Positions 47,071 to 57,965 of a stretch of DNA of 64,000 nucleotides are shown piece by piece. How positions within the stretch are numbered: the first letter of the stretch is position 1; the number at the start of each line of letters is the position of its first letter. This DNA comes from Burkholderiaceae bacterium (lineage in GTDB: Bacteria; Pseudomonadota; Gammaproteobacteria; Burkholderiales; Burkholderiaceae_B): the NCBI GenBank assembly GCA_017983955.1, contig JAGOAJ010000001.1, forward strand, positions 1 through 64,000, read 5' to 3'. A program made the position numbers and the translations under genes. The notes under the pieces are model-generated. The model made no database searches. It saw nothing but the letters and a program-made list of their open reading frames with translations, and had not been told where the DNA came from.

Positions 47071-48108
47071 ATGAGCCGTCCCATTCGTATTGGTATTAAT
47101 GGCTACGGCCGCATAGGCCGTTGTATCTTACGCGCGCTCTACGAATCCCCCCTGAAGGATCGCTTTCATTTGGTTGGCATCAACGAGCCATCCGACTTGG
47201 CGACCATGGCTTACTTGACCAAGTTCGACTCTACCCATGGAATATTCCCCGGCCACATCGAAGAGGGGAAAGACTCCTTGATTATTAACGGCCAGGAAGT
47301 GTATGTGGATCACACGACAGGCCCCGAAGAAATGGACTGGGATCGCTGGCAGTTGGACATGCTGCTAGAGTGTTCGGGCAAGTACAGCCACCGTAATGAT
47401 CTGGAACGCTTTACTTCCATGGGGTGCCAGAAGGTACTGGTGTCACAACCAGCAAACAGCGCCTACGATGTAGATCGCACCATCGTCTATGGTATTAACG
47501 AGCAGGATCTGACTGGTCAGGAAAGTCTGGTTTCAAACGCTTCGTGTACCACCAATGCGGTGGTGCCTATTTTGTCCCTGCTGAATCAGAAGTACGGCAT
47601 AGAACATGCTTTTTTGACTACGCTGCATTCCGTCATGAACGACCAGCCCCTTATTGATGGCTATCACCATTCAGACCTTAGGCGTACGCGTTCGGCCATG
47701 CAGTCCATCGTACCGGTATCTACTGGCCTGGCCCAAGGTATAGAACGCCTGCTGCCTGAACTTATGTACAAAGTGCAAGCCAAAGCCATACGCGTGCCCA
47801 TACTCAATGTATCGGCCATAGATTTAATGCTGACCCTGAAGCAAGGGGTAGATACTGACGAGCTCAATGCTTTTTTAATGGAAGCGGCCAATCAGCGCCC
47901 AGGTTTACTGGCATATTCCGACAATCCCCATGCGTCCATAGACTTTAACCACAACTCGCATTCAGCCATCATAGATGGCAGTCAAACGCGCACCAATGGT
48001 GGTGGCTTCGTCAATGTCTTTATATGGTTTGACAATGAATGGGGCTTCGCCAACCGCATGCTGGATGTGGCGGCCGCCTGGGGCAAAAAGTTTGTGCCTG
48101 GTCAGTAA
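47071..48108 (+). CDS. epd: erythrose-4-phosphate / glyceraldehyde-3-phosphate dehydrogenase
   Basis: A 345-residue GAPDH-family enzyme. The start MSRPIRIGINGYGRIGRCILRAL is the NAD domain. The catalytic segment reads SNASCTTNAVVPIL, then TTLHSVMNDQPLIDGYHHSDLRRTRSAMQSIVPVSTG, the form of Epd rather than GapA (which has AYTNDQ). Epd oxidises erythrose-4-phosphate for vitamin B6 synthesis. The second Cys of the usual SCTTNC is Ala here. No pgk or tkt is adjacent. ATG 47071 is preferred over the frame start at 47005, which overlaps the SDR. Confidence 0.82.
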   Translation: MSRPIRIGINGYGRIGRCILRALYESPLKDRFHLVGINEPSDLATMAYLTKFDSTHGIFPGHIEEGKDSLIINGQEVYVDHTTGPEEMDWDRWQLDMLLECSGKYSHRNDLERFTSMGCQKVLVSQPANSAYDVDRTIVYGINEQDLTGQESLVSNASCTTNAVVPILSLLNQKYGIEHAFLTTLHSVMNDQPLIDGYHHSDLRRTRSAMQSIVPVSTGLAQGIERLLPELMYKVQAKAIRVPILNVSAIDLMLTLKQGVDTDELNAFLMEAANQRPGLLAYSDNPHASIDFNHNSHSAIIDGSQTRTNGGGFVNVFIWFDNEWGFANRMLDVAAAWGKKFVPGQ

Positions 48109-48141
48109 GTTTCACTAGCCCCCAACTGTCGGTAGGGATGG

Positions 48142-48193
48142 TTGCGTGTCCCGGTTGTGCGAGTATAGTGTAAGTAACCACTTACTTACACTA
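48142..48193 (+). promoter_or_regulatory. fumC promoter with overlapping palindromic operator
   Basis: TTGCGT (48142-48147) and TATAGT (48164-48169) with a 16-bp spacer form a likely promoter. A perfect 12-bp palindrome, TAGTGTAAGTAA/TTACTTACACTA with CCAC between (48166-48193), begins in the -10 box and ends at the AAGGA ribosome site. A repressor site is the simplest reading; a hairpin next to the ribosome site is the alternative. Confidence 0.6.
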
Positions 48194-48203
48194 AGGAACT
48201 CCT

Positions 48204-49598
48204 GTGACCACAATGCGTACCGAAACCGATTCCATGGGTGAAGTTGCCGTACCTGAGGATTGTTACTGGGGGGCGCAAACCGAACGCTCCATACATAACT
48301 TCCCCATAGGCGTTAGCCGCTATAAGTGGCAACCTCCCATGATTAGCGCCTTGGGCATACTGAAAAAAGCGGCCGCCCTGGCTAATGGTGAATTAGGTGA
48401 GATCACCCCAGAGATTGCCAGCTTGATTACACGTGCTGCCGATGAAGTAATCACAGGAAAGCTAAATAGCCAGTTCCCGTTGGTGGTTTTCCAGACTGGG
48501 TCAGGTACGCAATCCAATATGAATGCCAACGAGGTTATTTCCAATCGTGCCATAGAACTGGCAGGTGGCGTCAAAGGCAGCAAAACTCCGGTACATCCCA
48601 ATGATCACGTTAATCGGGGTCAATCATCCAACGACACCTTTCCCACTGCCATGCATATCGCTGTCGCCATGCAAGCGACGTCGCGATTGTTTCCCGCCGT
48701 GGAAAAGCTACGTGCCACCCTGGCAGACAAATCCACGCAATTTAGCGGCATAGTCAAAACTGGACGCACCCATTTGCAGGATGCCACCCCCATTACCTTA
48801 GGCCAGGAAATTGGCGCCTGGGTGGCGCAAATTGATCACGCCCTAAAAGGCTTGGAACATAGCATGCACGGGGTGTATGACCTGGCCATAGGCGGCACGG
48901 CGGTAGGAACCGGTCTGAATGCGCACCCTGAGTTTGGTGCCCGTGCGGCTGGCCATATAGCCGATATTACCGGCTTGCCGTTTCAGACCGCAGAGAATAA
49001 ATTCTTCGCCTTGTCGGCTCATGACGCGCTGGTGGATGTATCCGCTGCGCTGCGTACGCTGGCCGGCGGCTTGATGAAAATGGCCAATGACGTGCGTTGG
49101 CTGGCCAGTGGACCACGCTGCGGAATAGGGGAGCTGACTATACCCGATAATGAACCGGGCTCATCGATTATGCCGGGTAAAGTCAACCCCACGCAATGCG
49201 AGGCCCTGACCATGGTATGCGTGCAGGTGTTTGGCAACGATGCAGCAACTGCTTTTGCAGGCAGTCAGGGTAATTTTCAATTAAACGTCTATAAACCAGT
49301 AATGGTGCATAACGTCATGGAAAGCATCGCCTTACTCAGTGATGCGTGTATGGCGTTTAACGATCATTGCGCCGTGGGTCTGGAACCCAACCTAGAGAAA
49401 ATTGCCAGCAACCTGGAAAAAAACCTGATGCTGGTAACCGCCTTGAATCGCCATATAGGCTACGACAAGGCGGCCGCCATCGCTAAAAAAGCCCAGAAAG
49501 AAAACACCAGCTTGCGTGAAGCCGCATTGGCTTTAGGCTATTTGACCGGGCAGGATTATGACCGCTGGATAGTACCGCTGGACATGACCCACCCCTGA
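48204..49598 (+). CDS. fumC: fumarate hydratase class II
   Basis: The iron-free fumarase of the citric-acid cycle interconverts fumarate and malate. The 464-residue subunit has [28 protein letters not shown] and the superfamily signature [18 protein letters not shown] 48204 has AAGGA six to seven bases upstream; ATG 48213 is an alternative. Regulation by a palindrome over the promoter is suggested (separate entry). It converges with uspA across a long hairpin. Confidence 0.96.
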   Translation: MTTMRTETDSMGEVAVPEDCYWGAQTERSIHNFPIGVSRYKWQPPMISALGILKKAAALANGELGEITPEIASLITRAADEVITGKLNSQFPLVVFQTGSGTQSNMNANEVISNRAIELAGGVKGSKTPVHPNDHVNRGQSSNDTFPTAMHIAVAMQATSRLFPAVEKLRATLADKSTQFSGIVKTGRTHLQDATPITLGQEIGAWVAQIDHALKGLEHSMHGVYDLAIGGTAVGTGLNAHPEFGARAAGHIADITGLPFQTAENKFFALSAHDALVDVSAALRTLAGGLMKMANDVRWLASGPRCGIGELTIPDNEPGSSIMPGKVNPTQCEALTMVCVQVFGNDAATAFAGSQGNFQLNVYKPVMVHNVMESIALLSDACMAFNDHCAVGLEPNLEKIASNLEKNLMLVTALNRHIGYDKAAAIAKKAQKENTSLREAALALGYLTGQDYDRWIVPLDMTHP

Positions 49599-49700
49599 CT
49601 CCATGTCTAACGACATCGTGCACTTTGTCGGCTTCGCTTGCCTTACGCCAGTAATGTCTGCGCTTCGCCTTCGCGTTCACGATGTCGTTAAACATGGAGT
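49598..49700. terminator. long inverted repeat between fumC and uspA
   Basis: Arms of 23 bp with one mismatch (ACTCCATGTCTAACGACATC... at 49598-49620 and its complement at 49678-49700) enclose a 57-nt loop with small TTCG-containing inverted bits. The first arm touches the fumC stop codon. No T-run follows either arm, so a simple terminator is not certain. Confidence 0.6.
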
Positions 49701-49725
49701 GGCCCCAGCAGCAACGGCGGTTTTC

Positions 49726-50154
49726 CTATTTGATCAGGGTAACCGGCATATCAACCAGACTTAGAACTTTGGTGGTCACCGAGCCCAGCACCAAGCTGGA
49801 AACAGAACCTAAGCCGCGCGTACCCATTGCGATGTGGTCACAGCCCTTTTCTTTGGCGTAGTCGGAAATGGAGGGTGCAATTGGCCCAACGGCAACATGA
49901 TGGGTGTAGGGCAAGCCACTTTCAGCCAGCAGTGCAAGCGCAGGACGTAATGCGTTTTGCCCTTCGTCGTTGTAGTAATCTTGCAAGGCCTGGGCTGAAA
50001 AGAAACGCGTTACATTGCCTGATACTATGGGAGCCTGTACCGAAAGTAGATACAACGTAGGTTCGTTATTGCGACTGCGTATTTCTTGCAAAGCCCATTT
50101 AACAGCACGTAACGACGAGTCGGATCCGTCGACTGGAACAAGTATGGTTTTCAT
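49726..50154 (-). CDS. universal stress protein, UspA family
   Basis: A 142-residue single-domain Usp. It starts MKTILVPVDGSDSSLRAVKWAL and has the ATP-binding signature GTRGLGSVSSLVLGSVTTKVL (GxxG-x9-GS). Such proteins aid survival under starvation and stress. It is divergent from the cytochrome gene. The paralogue type cannot be given from sequence. Confidence 0.93.
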   Translation of the reverse strand: MKTILVPVDGSDSSLRAVKWALQEIRSRNNEPTLYLLSVQAPIVSGNVTRFFSAQALQDYYNDEGQNALRPALALLAESGLPYTHHVAVGPIAPSISDYAKEKGCDHIAMGTRGLGSVSSLVLGSVTTKVLSLVDMPVTLIK

Positions 50155-50298
50155 AATGGCCTTGATAGTAAATAAGTAAAATGGCTAAATAACGTTGATG
50201 CAGGCATATACTATGCTGATAACAGCCCGATAGTATTTTCCAAGGTTTGGGGTCTATCGCAACCGACTAGCTTAACTATAACCAAAGGTGATAATTCT

Positions 50299-50631
50299 AT
50301 GAATATTTGGAAAATTGTAGCCTGTCTTCCGCTGGTGGTTGGCAGCAGCTTGGCGCAAGCAGCCCCTACTCTGGCTGAGGTCCAGCCCATACTAGCCAAA
50401 AATGCCTGTCTGGCTTGTCATGCCATCGATAAAAAACTGGTAGGTCCCGCTTACCAAGAAGTCGCAGCTAAACACAAAGATGACAGCAATGCTGCAACCT
50501 TGCTGGCGACTCACATCAAAAACGGCAGCAGCGGCGTATGGGGCCAGATACCCATGCCACCCAACCCTGGCATCACCGCCGAAGAAACCAAGCTGGTTGT
50601 AGAGTGGATACTTAGCGGCGCCCCTCAGTAA
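50299..50631 (+). CDS. small periplasmic cytochrome c (class I, c-551-like)
   Basis: A 110-residue precursor with a signal peptide cut after AQA. The heme site is NACLACHAIDKKLVGPAY (CxxCH, with His axial ligand) and the Met ligand lies in GQIPMPPNPGI near residue 86. The short length fits cytochrome c-551/c-8, an electron shuttle in the periplasm. No oxidase or nitrite reductase is nearby, so the partner is unknown. Confidence 0.92.
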   Translation: MNIWKIVACLPLVVGSSLAQAAPTLAEVQPILAKNACLACHAIDKKLVGPAYQEVAAKHKDDSNAATLLATHIKNGSSGVWGQIPMPPNPGITAEETKLVVEWILSGAPQ

Positions 50632-50650
50632 TACCGCATTGCGCCGCCAG

Positions 50651-50986
50651 TTATGGAAGTATCCGGGCTTGGCGGCCCTTTTTTGCGTCTGCCGCTGCCA
50701 GCTTGGCTTCCAGGCGATGTATGCGCTGCACCAGGCTAACGGCCAGTATCAGTCCATCCGTATTTAATTCGAAGTCGTCCTTCAGACGTCGTGCCGTACG
50801 AGCCAGAACTATGCTGTCAGATCGAAACAGATAATGCTCGGGGTTAGGGACCTCGGCGGGTATTACATCGGCCTCGACCAAGGTCAGCAGATCATTTCTG
50901 TCCAGCCCAGACACCTCGATAAGGTGCTCTAGCGTACACGTATCAGTGGCGTTAAGCCAAATACTTTCAGTGATATGTAATGCCAT
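50651..50986 (-). CDS. cbpM: chaperone modulatory protein CbpM
   Basis: CbpM binds and inhibits the J-domain protein CbpA. The 111-residue protein starts at ATG 50986 (MALHITESIWLNATDTCTLEHL), preceded by CGGAGG, and has the MerR-like helical region LIEVSGLDRNDLLTLVEADVI and a basic coiled C-terminus. It lies one base from the cbpA stop codon, the standard cbpAM pair. Confidence 0.92.
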   Translation of the reverse strand: MALHITESIWLNATDTCTLEHLIEVSGLDRNDLLTLVEADVIPAEVPNPEHYLFRSDSIVLARTARRLKDDFELNTDGLILAVSLVQRIHRLEAKLAAADAKKGRQARILP

Positions 50987-50987
50987 G

Positions 50988-51926
50988 TCAACCTCCGGTA
51001 GTGAAGTGGGCACGCGGGTTGAACGCAGACTGGCCAGCCAGTTGACTAAATAATGCGCGTTCGGCGTCACTTAAGGTTTTCGGGATATCAATACGAACCA
51101 CAGCGTACTGATTGCCTTGTGTTTGCCCTGGGCCGGGTAGGCCACGTTTAGCAAGTCGTAGTTTGCGCCCCGACACAGTGCCGGGCGGTATAGTCATTTC
51201 AACTGGACCACCCAGGGTGGGTATTTGCACGCTAGCGCCTAATGCGGCTTCCCAGGGGCTTAGGGGCAAATCGATATACAGGTCCTGGCCATCCAGCTGA
51301 TACAGTCGGTGCGGTTGCAAATTCATTACCACGTACAGATCGCCCGCTGGGCCGCCATGTGTGCCTGGGGCACCTTTACCCGGTAGGCGCAAGCGTTGTC
51401 CATCTGACGCCCCTTTGGGGATACGTATACGGAAGGTGCGCGGTACGCGCCGCACCACGCCATGGGCATCAGCTTCAGGCAAATTGATATGGACATCGGT
51501 TTCCGCACCCTGATAAATTTGCTCTAGAGTGATATTGATGGGAACTTCGTAGTCGCCGCCTTTGCGTGGCCTGGCTTGCCTGGGACCACCATTATCTTGA
51601 GCTGCTGCAAACGCCGCCAACAGATCTGACAAGTCCAGATCCGAAAAATCCGTGCCCGCAGTATGAAAGTTTTCCTGCCATTGATGGGGCGGAACAAAGT
51701 TTTCGCCCTGGGGATGACGGCCCAGATTATCGTAGGCGGCGCGCTTTTCCGGGTCCTTTAGGGTGGAATAGGCTTCGGCCACTTCTTTAAAGCGTTCTTC
51801 GGTATCAGTCCCTTTGCCCAAGTCCGGGTGATATTTATGGGCTAGCTTGCGATACGCTTTCTTGATGTCGCCTTGGCTGGCGTCACGCGCCACGCCCAGC
51901 ACTTCGTAATAATCAATGTATTTCAT
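50988..51926 (-). CDS. cbpA: curved-DNA-binding J-domain protein CbpA
   Basis: A 312-residue DnaJ-type co-chaperone that binds curved DNA. It has a J-domain (YYEVLGVARDASQGDIKKAYRKLAHKYHPDLGKG, with the HPD triad), no zinc-finger region, and two C-terminal beta-barrel domains (RLPGKGAPG, LRLAKRGLPGPG). Its activity should be tuned by the adjacent CbpM. It is divergent from kdsA. Confidence 0.94.
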   Translation of the reverse strand: MKYIDYYEVLGVARDASQGDIKKAYRKLAHKYHPDLGKGTDTEERFKEVAEAYSTLKDPEKRAAYDNLGRHPQGENFVPPHQWQENFHTAGTDFSDLDLSDLLAAFAAAQDNGGPRQARPRKGGDYEVPINITLEQIYQGAETDVHINLPEADAHGVVRRVPRTFRIRIPKGASDGQRLRLPGKGAPGTHGGPAGDLYVVMNLQPHRLYQLDGQDLYIDLPLSPWEAALGASVQIPTLGGPVEMTIPPGTVSGRKLRLAKRGLPGPGQTQGNQYAVVRIDIPKTLSDAERALFSQLAGQSAFNPRAHFTTGG

Positions 51927-52075
51927 CTAGACTCCAAAAAAGCAGGCCCCACTGGGTATGAACAATAGTGCCACACCAGCAACCACGATGCCAGAGTCGC
52001 ATTAGGAACAGCCTACGGCAAAGACTAGCCGCTACAATCGTAAATTACTCGCGCTGCCCCAAAAGCGCCAACTAG

Positions 52076-52924
<849 letters not shown>

Positions 52925-52929
52925 CCTAC

Positions 52930-53472
52930 ATGCCAGCCATCTTCACCCTGGGCCATTCCACCCGACCTTGGCCAGAGTTCCTAGCCTTATTGCAGGCTCA
53001 TAAGGTTGAGGCCCTGTGGGATGTGCGTACGGTGCCGCGTTCGCGTCATAATCCGCAGTTCAACACAGACACGCTGACGCAACTATTGCCACAGCAGGGC
53101 ATAGCGTATAGCCATGTGGCGGGCTTGGGCGGTTTTCGAAAAACCAGCGATGACTCGCCCAACAAAGGCTGGCACAACGCTTCATTTCGTGGCTATGCCG
53201 ATTACATGCAGACGCCGGAATTCGCCGACAACCTGGCTCGCCTGATCAAGCAGGGTGCCAAGCAACGGATTGCACTCATGTGCGCTGAGGCCGTGCCTTG
53301 GCGTTGCCACCGCTCTTTGATCGCCGACGCCTTGATAGCTCACGGCATCGTTGCCGAAGAAATCATCAGTACCGAACGTACCCAGCCCCACCAGTTGACC
53401 TCGTTTGCCGTCATTAACGGGTATACCGTCAGCTATCCCACCGACGGTAGCGAAGCAAACCCGCTGGCCTAA
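52930..53472 (+). CDS. DUF488 family protein
   Basis: A 180-residue protein of the widespread DUF488 family. It has TLGHSTRPWPEFLALLQ, the WDVRTVPRSRHNPQFN block, LGGFRK and the Cys-containing CAEAVPWRCHRSLIADALI. The Cys and Arg/His pattern suggests a phosphatase- or nucleic-acid-related fold but no function is established. It starts 5 bp after kdsA, so it is likely co-transcribed. Confidence 0.85.
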   Translation: MPAIFTLGHSTRPWPEFLALLQAHKVEALWDVRTVPRSRHNPQFNTDTLTQLLPQQGIAYSHVAGLGGFRKTSDDSPNKGWHNASFRGYADYMQTPEFADNLARLIKQGAKQRIALMCAEAVPWRCHRSLIADALIAHGIVAEEIISTERTQPHQLTSFAVINGYTVSYPTDGSEANPLA

Positions 53473-53561
53473 CGTTCCTACAGGGTTCATCTTGCCCAAA
53501 AGTGCCATAATGACACCAGGGTTTTGCCTGTTGCAAGACCAGATTGACATGACAGGTAGCA

Positions 53562-54068
53562 ATGACAAAACGGGTTTTAGGTGTAGTGGGACGTTCTGGC
53601 AACGGTAAGACAACCTTGCTGGAACATTTATTGCCGCGTTTAATTGCCCAAGGGCTGCGCGTCAATATTATCAAACACAGCCATCATGATATTGAGCTGG
53701 AACCTGCACACAAAGACAGCGCTCGCTTGCGTGCCGCAGGGGCGGCTGAAGTCCTGGTGGCTTCGCCATATCGGATGTCGCTGGTCCAGGAATTACGCGG
53801 CCAGCCCGAACCTACGCTAGCGCAACAAATGGCACGTTTGTCGCCGGCTGACCTGACCCTGGTTGAAGGCTACAAACAAGTAGCCATACCAAAAATCGAG
53901 GTCTACCGACCTGCAGTAGGCAAACAGCCCCTATACCCTGATGATGATCACATACTGGCCGTGGTCTCGGATGGCAGTGCGCCATCTACGGACCGTCCAC
54001 TGGACTGGCTGGACCTTAGGCAACCCGATCAGGTGCTGGAGTGGATGGTGGCTTACGCCACTAAATAA
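53562..54068 (+). CDS. mobB: molybdopterin-guanine dinucleotide synthesis protein MobB
   Basis: A 168-residue GTP-binding adaptor helping convert molybdopterin to the guanine dinucleotide cofactor. Walker [16 protein letters not shown] is at residues 10-24; other family marks are [25 protein letters not shown] and DLTLVEGYK. mobA is not next to it. Its 3' end overlaps the converging FAH gene by 8 bp. Confidence 0.93.
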   Translation: MTKRVLGVVGRSGNGKTTLLEHLLPRLIAQGLRVNIIKHSHHDIELEPAHKDSARLRAAGAAEVLVASPYRMSLVQELRGQPEPTLAQQMARLSPADLTLVEGYKQVAIPKIEVYRPAVGKQPLYPDDDHILAVVSDGSAPSTDRPLDWLDLRQPDQVLEWMVAYATK

Positions 54069-54897
54069 TCTGCTGCCGCTGGCTACCCAACAGACCACCA
54101 TCCAGCGTTACGATGTCGCCACGTTGTAGATACTGAGGCGGTTTCATTCCCATGCCTACGCCTTCAGGCGTACCTGTGATGATGATATCGCCAGGTAATA
54201 AGGTCATGAACTGACTAAGATAAGACACAATCTGGGCAACAGAAAAAATCATATCAGCCGTTGAACTACTTTGCCTGAGGTGCCCATTAACTGTCAGTTT
54301 TAGATCAATGTTCTGTGGGTCTGCAACCTCATCACTAGTAACCAACCAGGGACCTAGCGGGCCAAAACCATCAAAGCTTTTTCCTTTATTCCACTGGCCA
54401 TTGCGTTTCAGTTGCCAGTCCCGTTCGGACACGTCATGGGCCAATACATAGCCAGCAACATGCGATAGGGCGTGTTCAACGGACACCTGCCTGGCTCGGG
54501 TGCCTATGATCAAGCCCAACTCAACCTCCCAGTCAGTAGCTTGCGACCCTGATGGCAGGTGAATGTCGTCATCAGGCCCAGCGATACAGGTAATCGCTTT
54601 GCTAAAAACGATAGGTTCTGTGGGTATCTCCATACCGGACTCTATGGCATGTTGACGATAATTCAGGCCCAAAGCCATAAACTGACGTGCGCCTGCTAGG
54701 GGTGGGCCTAAACGGGTATTTGCCGGCACTAGTGGCATGCGTGACAAGTCTATGGCGTCCAAAGCGCGCAACTTCGCGGGCGACATCCATTCAGGGGTAA
54801 AGTCCGGTATCAGCAAAGACAGATCGCGAGCGTGCCCATTGGCATCCAAGGCACCTGGCTTTTCCTGGCCGGGCAAGCCGTGACGTAGTAATTTCAT
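54061..54897 (-). CDS. fumarylacetoacetate hydrolase-family protein
   Basis: A 278-residue FAH-fold enzyme. The metal and substrate pocket shows [75 protein letters not shown] and [24 protein letters not shown]. Family members cleave C-C bonds of diketo acids or isomerise catabolic intermediates. A precise reaction cannot be named; no catabolic operon is adjacent. Confidence 0.88.
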   Translation of the reverse strand: MKLLRHGLPGQEKPGALDANGHARDLSLLIPDFTPEWMSPAKLRALDAIDLSRMPLVPANTRLGPPLAGARQFMALGLNYRQHAIESGMEIPTEPIVFSKAITCIAGPDDDIHLPSGSQATDWEVELGLIIGTRARQVSVEHALSHVAGYVLAHDVSERDWQLKRNGQWNKGKSFDGFGPLGPWLVTSDEVADPQNIDLKLTVNGHLRQSSSTADMIFSVAQIVSYLSQFMTLLPGDIIITGTPEGVGMGMKPPQYLQRGDIVTLDGGLLGSQRQQII

Positions 54898-55031
54898 GAT
54901 GAGTTGTCCTGAGTATGAAAGGTGGCATAGATAAAATCAGTTTATAGCGCTTTTATTGCTTATGCCCAATAATGTCCATATAGTGGATTAACGTAATAAA
55001 TCCGATGTAAAACTCACCAAGGAACAGGGCA

Positions 55032-55736
55032 ATGACAAAAGAAAAAGTAGCCATAATCACAGCAGGCGGCAGTGGCATGGGTGCGGCTGCCGCCAAGCGC
55101 CTTGCCAATGATGGCTACAAGATTGCTATCCTGTCCTCATCAGGCAAGGGCACAGCCTTAGCTAAGGAGTTAGGCGGCCTAGGCGTCACCGGTTCTAACC
55201 AGTCCAATGATGATCTAAAACGTTTAGTCGATGAAACTGTTGACCGGTGGGGACGCATTGATGTATTGGTCAATAGTGCGGGACATGGACCGCGCGCGCC
55301 TGTACTGGAACTGACCGACGACGATTGGCACAAGGGCATGGATGTTTATCTGATGAATGTAATACGACCCACCCGCTTGGTTACGCCCATAATGCAGCAG
55401 CAAAAGCAGGGCAGCATCATTAATATCTCGACCTTTGCCGCATTTGAACCCGACCCAGTATTCCCGACCTCGGGTGTTTTCCGCGCTGGCCTGGCGTCAT
55501 TTACCAAGCTGTTTGCCGATAAGTATGCTGCCGACAACATCCGTATGAACAATATTCTGCCTGGTTTCATTGATAGCTTGTCGGAAAAGGAAGAGTTTCG
55601 CGCTCGCATTCCCATGGAGCGCTATGGAAAAACCGAGGAAATTGCTGGGACCATAGCCTTTCTTGCATCAGATGACGCGGGCTACATCACCGGACAAAAT
55701 TTACGTGTTGACGGCGGTATTACCCGATCTGTGTAA
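55032..55736 (+). CDS. SDR-family protein lacking the usual YxxxK
   Basis: A 234-residue Rossmann-fold short-chain dehydrogenase with cofactor motif TAGGSGMGAAAAKRLA, NSAGHG and the C-terminal GYITGQNLRVDGGITRSV. At the catalytic site, where YxxxK is expected, the sequence reads FPTSGVFRAGLASFTKLFADKYA: the Tyr is replaced (Ser) and Lys by Arg in the best alignment. The block is coherent, so it is a variant subfamily and not decay. Substrate unknown. Confidence 0.85.
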   Translation: MTKEKVAIITAGGSGMGAAAAKRLANDGYKIAILSSSGKGTALAKELGGLGVTGSNQSNDDLKRLVDETVDRWGRIDVLVNSAGHGPRAPVLELTDDDWHKGMDVYLMNVIRPTRLVTPIMQQQKQGSIINISTFAAFEPDPVFPTSGVFRAGLASFTKLFADKYAADNIRMNNILPGFIDSLSEKEEFRARIPMERYGKTEEIAGTIAFLASDDAGYITGQNLRVDGGITRSV

Positions 55737-55775
55737 GTCCCCGTAAATTGTCGGGGTCGTAAATAAAGGTGTGAC

Positions 55776-57866
55776 ATGATTTATACCTGCCCTATGCACC
55801 CCGAAATTCGCCAAGAGCACCCAGGTAACTGCCCAAAATGCGGCATGGCGCTTGAGCCGCTAGTGCCTACATTTGAAGACGACAACCCCGAACTGACAGA
55901 CTTTAGCCGCCGGTTCTGGTGGACCTTGCCGCTTACCCTAATCGTGACTGCATTGGCCATGTTCGGCCACCAGTTGGGTTGGTTTGACATGGGCACCCAA
56001 AGTTGGATTGAACTGGTGCTTTCATTACCGGTGGTGCTTTGGGCGGGCTGGCCATTTTTTGTGCGGGGTGTACAGTCAATAATTAACCGTAATCCAAATA
56101 TGTGGACGCTTATCGGCTTGGGAACGGCGGCGGCGTTTACCTATAGCGTAGTGGCAACGGTTACGCCGGAAGTATTCCCCGACACCTTCTTGTCCATGGG
56201 ACGCATCGCCGTGTACTTTGAGGCCGCAGTGGTCATCATCTCATTGACGCTGTTTGGGCAAATCCTGGAATTGAAAGCCCGCTCGCAGACCTCGGCAGCC
56301 ATCAAGTCGTTAATGGGATTAGCCCCGAAAACCGCACGGCGCATCCTACCTGATGGCACTGAAGAAGATGTACCGCTGGCCCATGTACACGAAGGCGATC
56401 GCCTGCGTGTGCGTCCTGGTGAAAAAGTGCCGGTTGACGGGGCGGTAGAAGAGGGCGCAAGCTCAATTGACGAATCCATGCTGACCGGTGAGCCACTACC
56501 CGTCAGCAAACGCGTGGGTGACAAAGTCATAGGCGCCACCATGAATACGTCAGGTGCCCTGGTCATACGCGCCCAGAAAGTGGGCGCGGCCACAGTGCTA
56601 TCTCAAATTGTGGAGATGGTAGCGCAGGCGCAGCGATCTCGTGCTCCTATGCAGCGCATGGCCGATCATGTGGCGGGATACTTTGTTATGACTGTAATTG
56701 CCATCGCAGTGATTACGTTTTTCGTATGGGGAAACTGGGGGCCCCAACCAAGCTGGGTCTATGGACTTATCAATGCGGTAGCCGTCCTGATTATTGCCTG
56801 CCCATGTGCGCTAGGCCTGGCGACACCTATGTCCATCATGGTCGCGACTGGCCGGGGTGCGGCGCACGGCATCTTATTTCGTGACGCCACCGCCATAGAA
56901 AATTTCCGCAAAGTCGATACCTTGATCGTCGATAAGACAGGAACCTTGACCGAAGGACGACCCACGTTTGAACAGGCTGTTCCCGTCCAAGGCGTGACCG
57001 CCGAACAGGTGTTGCACCTGGCTGCCAGCCTGGATCAAGGCAGCGAACATCCTTTGGCTGTAGCCATTGTTAATGCTGCTAGAAAGGGCGGTCAGTCCCT
57101 GGCCGCTGTCGAAGAATTTCAGTCTAGCAGCGGGATAGGCGTGCGCGGAAAAGTCGACGGCAAAAACTTGGTGCTAGGTAACACCGCGCTAATGCAACAA
57201 GAGGGCGTCGATGTGGCGATATTAAACAAGCAGGCTGACAGCTTTCGTACCCAGGGTGCCAGCGTCATCTACCTTGCCGCGGATAGCCACCTATTGGGCC
57301 TACTTGTCGTGTCGGATCCCATTAAGGCCAGTACACAAAGTGCCCTGAACGAATTGAAGGCTGCCGGCATTCGCGTCATCATGGCCACAGGTGACGGAGT
57401 ATCAACAGCGAAGGCCGTGGCGCAACGACTGGGTATCGACGAATTTCATGGCGAGGTAAAACCTGCCGATAAGCTAGCTCTGGTCACCACGCTTCAACAT
57501 CAAGGGCACATCGTTGCCATGGCTGGCGACGGTATTAATGACGCTCCGGCCTTAGCCAAAGCTGATGTCGGCATAGCAATGGGTACTGGCACCGATGTTG
57601 CCATGAGTAGCGCCCAGGTTACGCTAGTGAAAGGGGATTTGCGGGGGATCTCAATCGCCCGACACCTGTCGGATGCCACTATCGCGAATATGAAACAAAA
57701 CCTGGGATTTGCCTTTATCTACAACGCGCTGGGCGTGCCATTGGCGGCGGGCGTGTTGTATCCGTTAACGGGGCTACTGCTATCACCCATGTTTGCCGCG
57801 TTGGCAATGAGCCTGAGCTCGGCCTCGGTGGTGACCAATGCCTTGCGCTTGCGTAAGGCTAAATAA
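55776..57866 (+). CDS. copper-translocating P1B-type ATPase
   Basis: A 696-residue heavy-metal pump. Instead of a CxxC HMA domain it opens with [27 protein letters not shown], a short Cys/His metal-binding module. Then come about eight helices with the translocation motif [21 protein letters not shown], the actuator TGE ([10 protein letters not shown]), phosphorylation site DKTGTLTEG, the P1B SEHPLA and hinge [30 protein letters not shown]. The CPC and MxxSS-type end indicate Cu(I). It exports copper from the cytoplasm. Confidence 0.94.
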   Translation: MIYTCPMHPEIRQEHPGNCPKCGMALEPLVPTFEDDNPELTDFSRRFWWTLPLTLIVTALAMFGHQLGWFDMGTQSWIELVLSLPVVLWAGWPFFVRGVQSIINRNPNMWTLIGLGTAAAFTYSVVATVTPEVFPDTFLSMGRIAVYFEAAVVIISLTLFGQILELKARSQTSAAIKSLMGLAPKTARRILPDGTEEDVPLAHVHEGDRLRVRPGEKVPVDGAVEEGASSIDESMLTGEPLPVSKRVGDKVIGATMNTSGALVIRAQKVGAATVLSQIVEMVAQAQRSRAPMQRMADHVAGYFVMTVIAIAVITFFVWGNWGPQPSWVYGLINAVAVLIIACPCALGLATPMSIMVATGRGAAHGILFRDATAIENFRKVDTLIVDKTGTLTEGRPTFEQAVPVQGVTAEQVLHLAASLDQGSEHPLAVAIVNAARKGGQSLAAVEEFQSSSGIGVRGKVDGKNLVLGNTALMQQEGVDVAILNKQADSFRTQGASVIYLAADSHLLGLLVVSDPIKASTQSALNELKAAGIRVIMATGDGVSTAKAVAQRLGIDEFHGEVKPADKLALVTTLQHQGHIVAMAGDGINDAPALAKADVGIAMGTGTDVAMSSAQVTLVKGDLRGISIARHLSDATIANMKQNLGFAFIYNALGVPLAAGVLYPLTGLLLSPMFAALAMSLSSASVVTNALRLRKAK

Positions 57867-57965
57867 GTACGGGCACGGTATATGCTCATCTTTTTGGAGA
57901 TGGTCAATACCCCATCAGGCTCGGTGGTAAAACTAGCCCGCGCCATTACATCCAGGAGAATCCAT

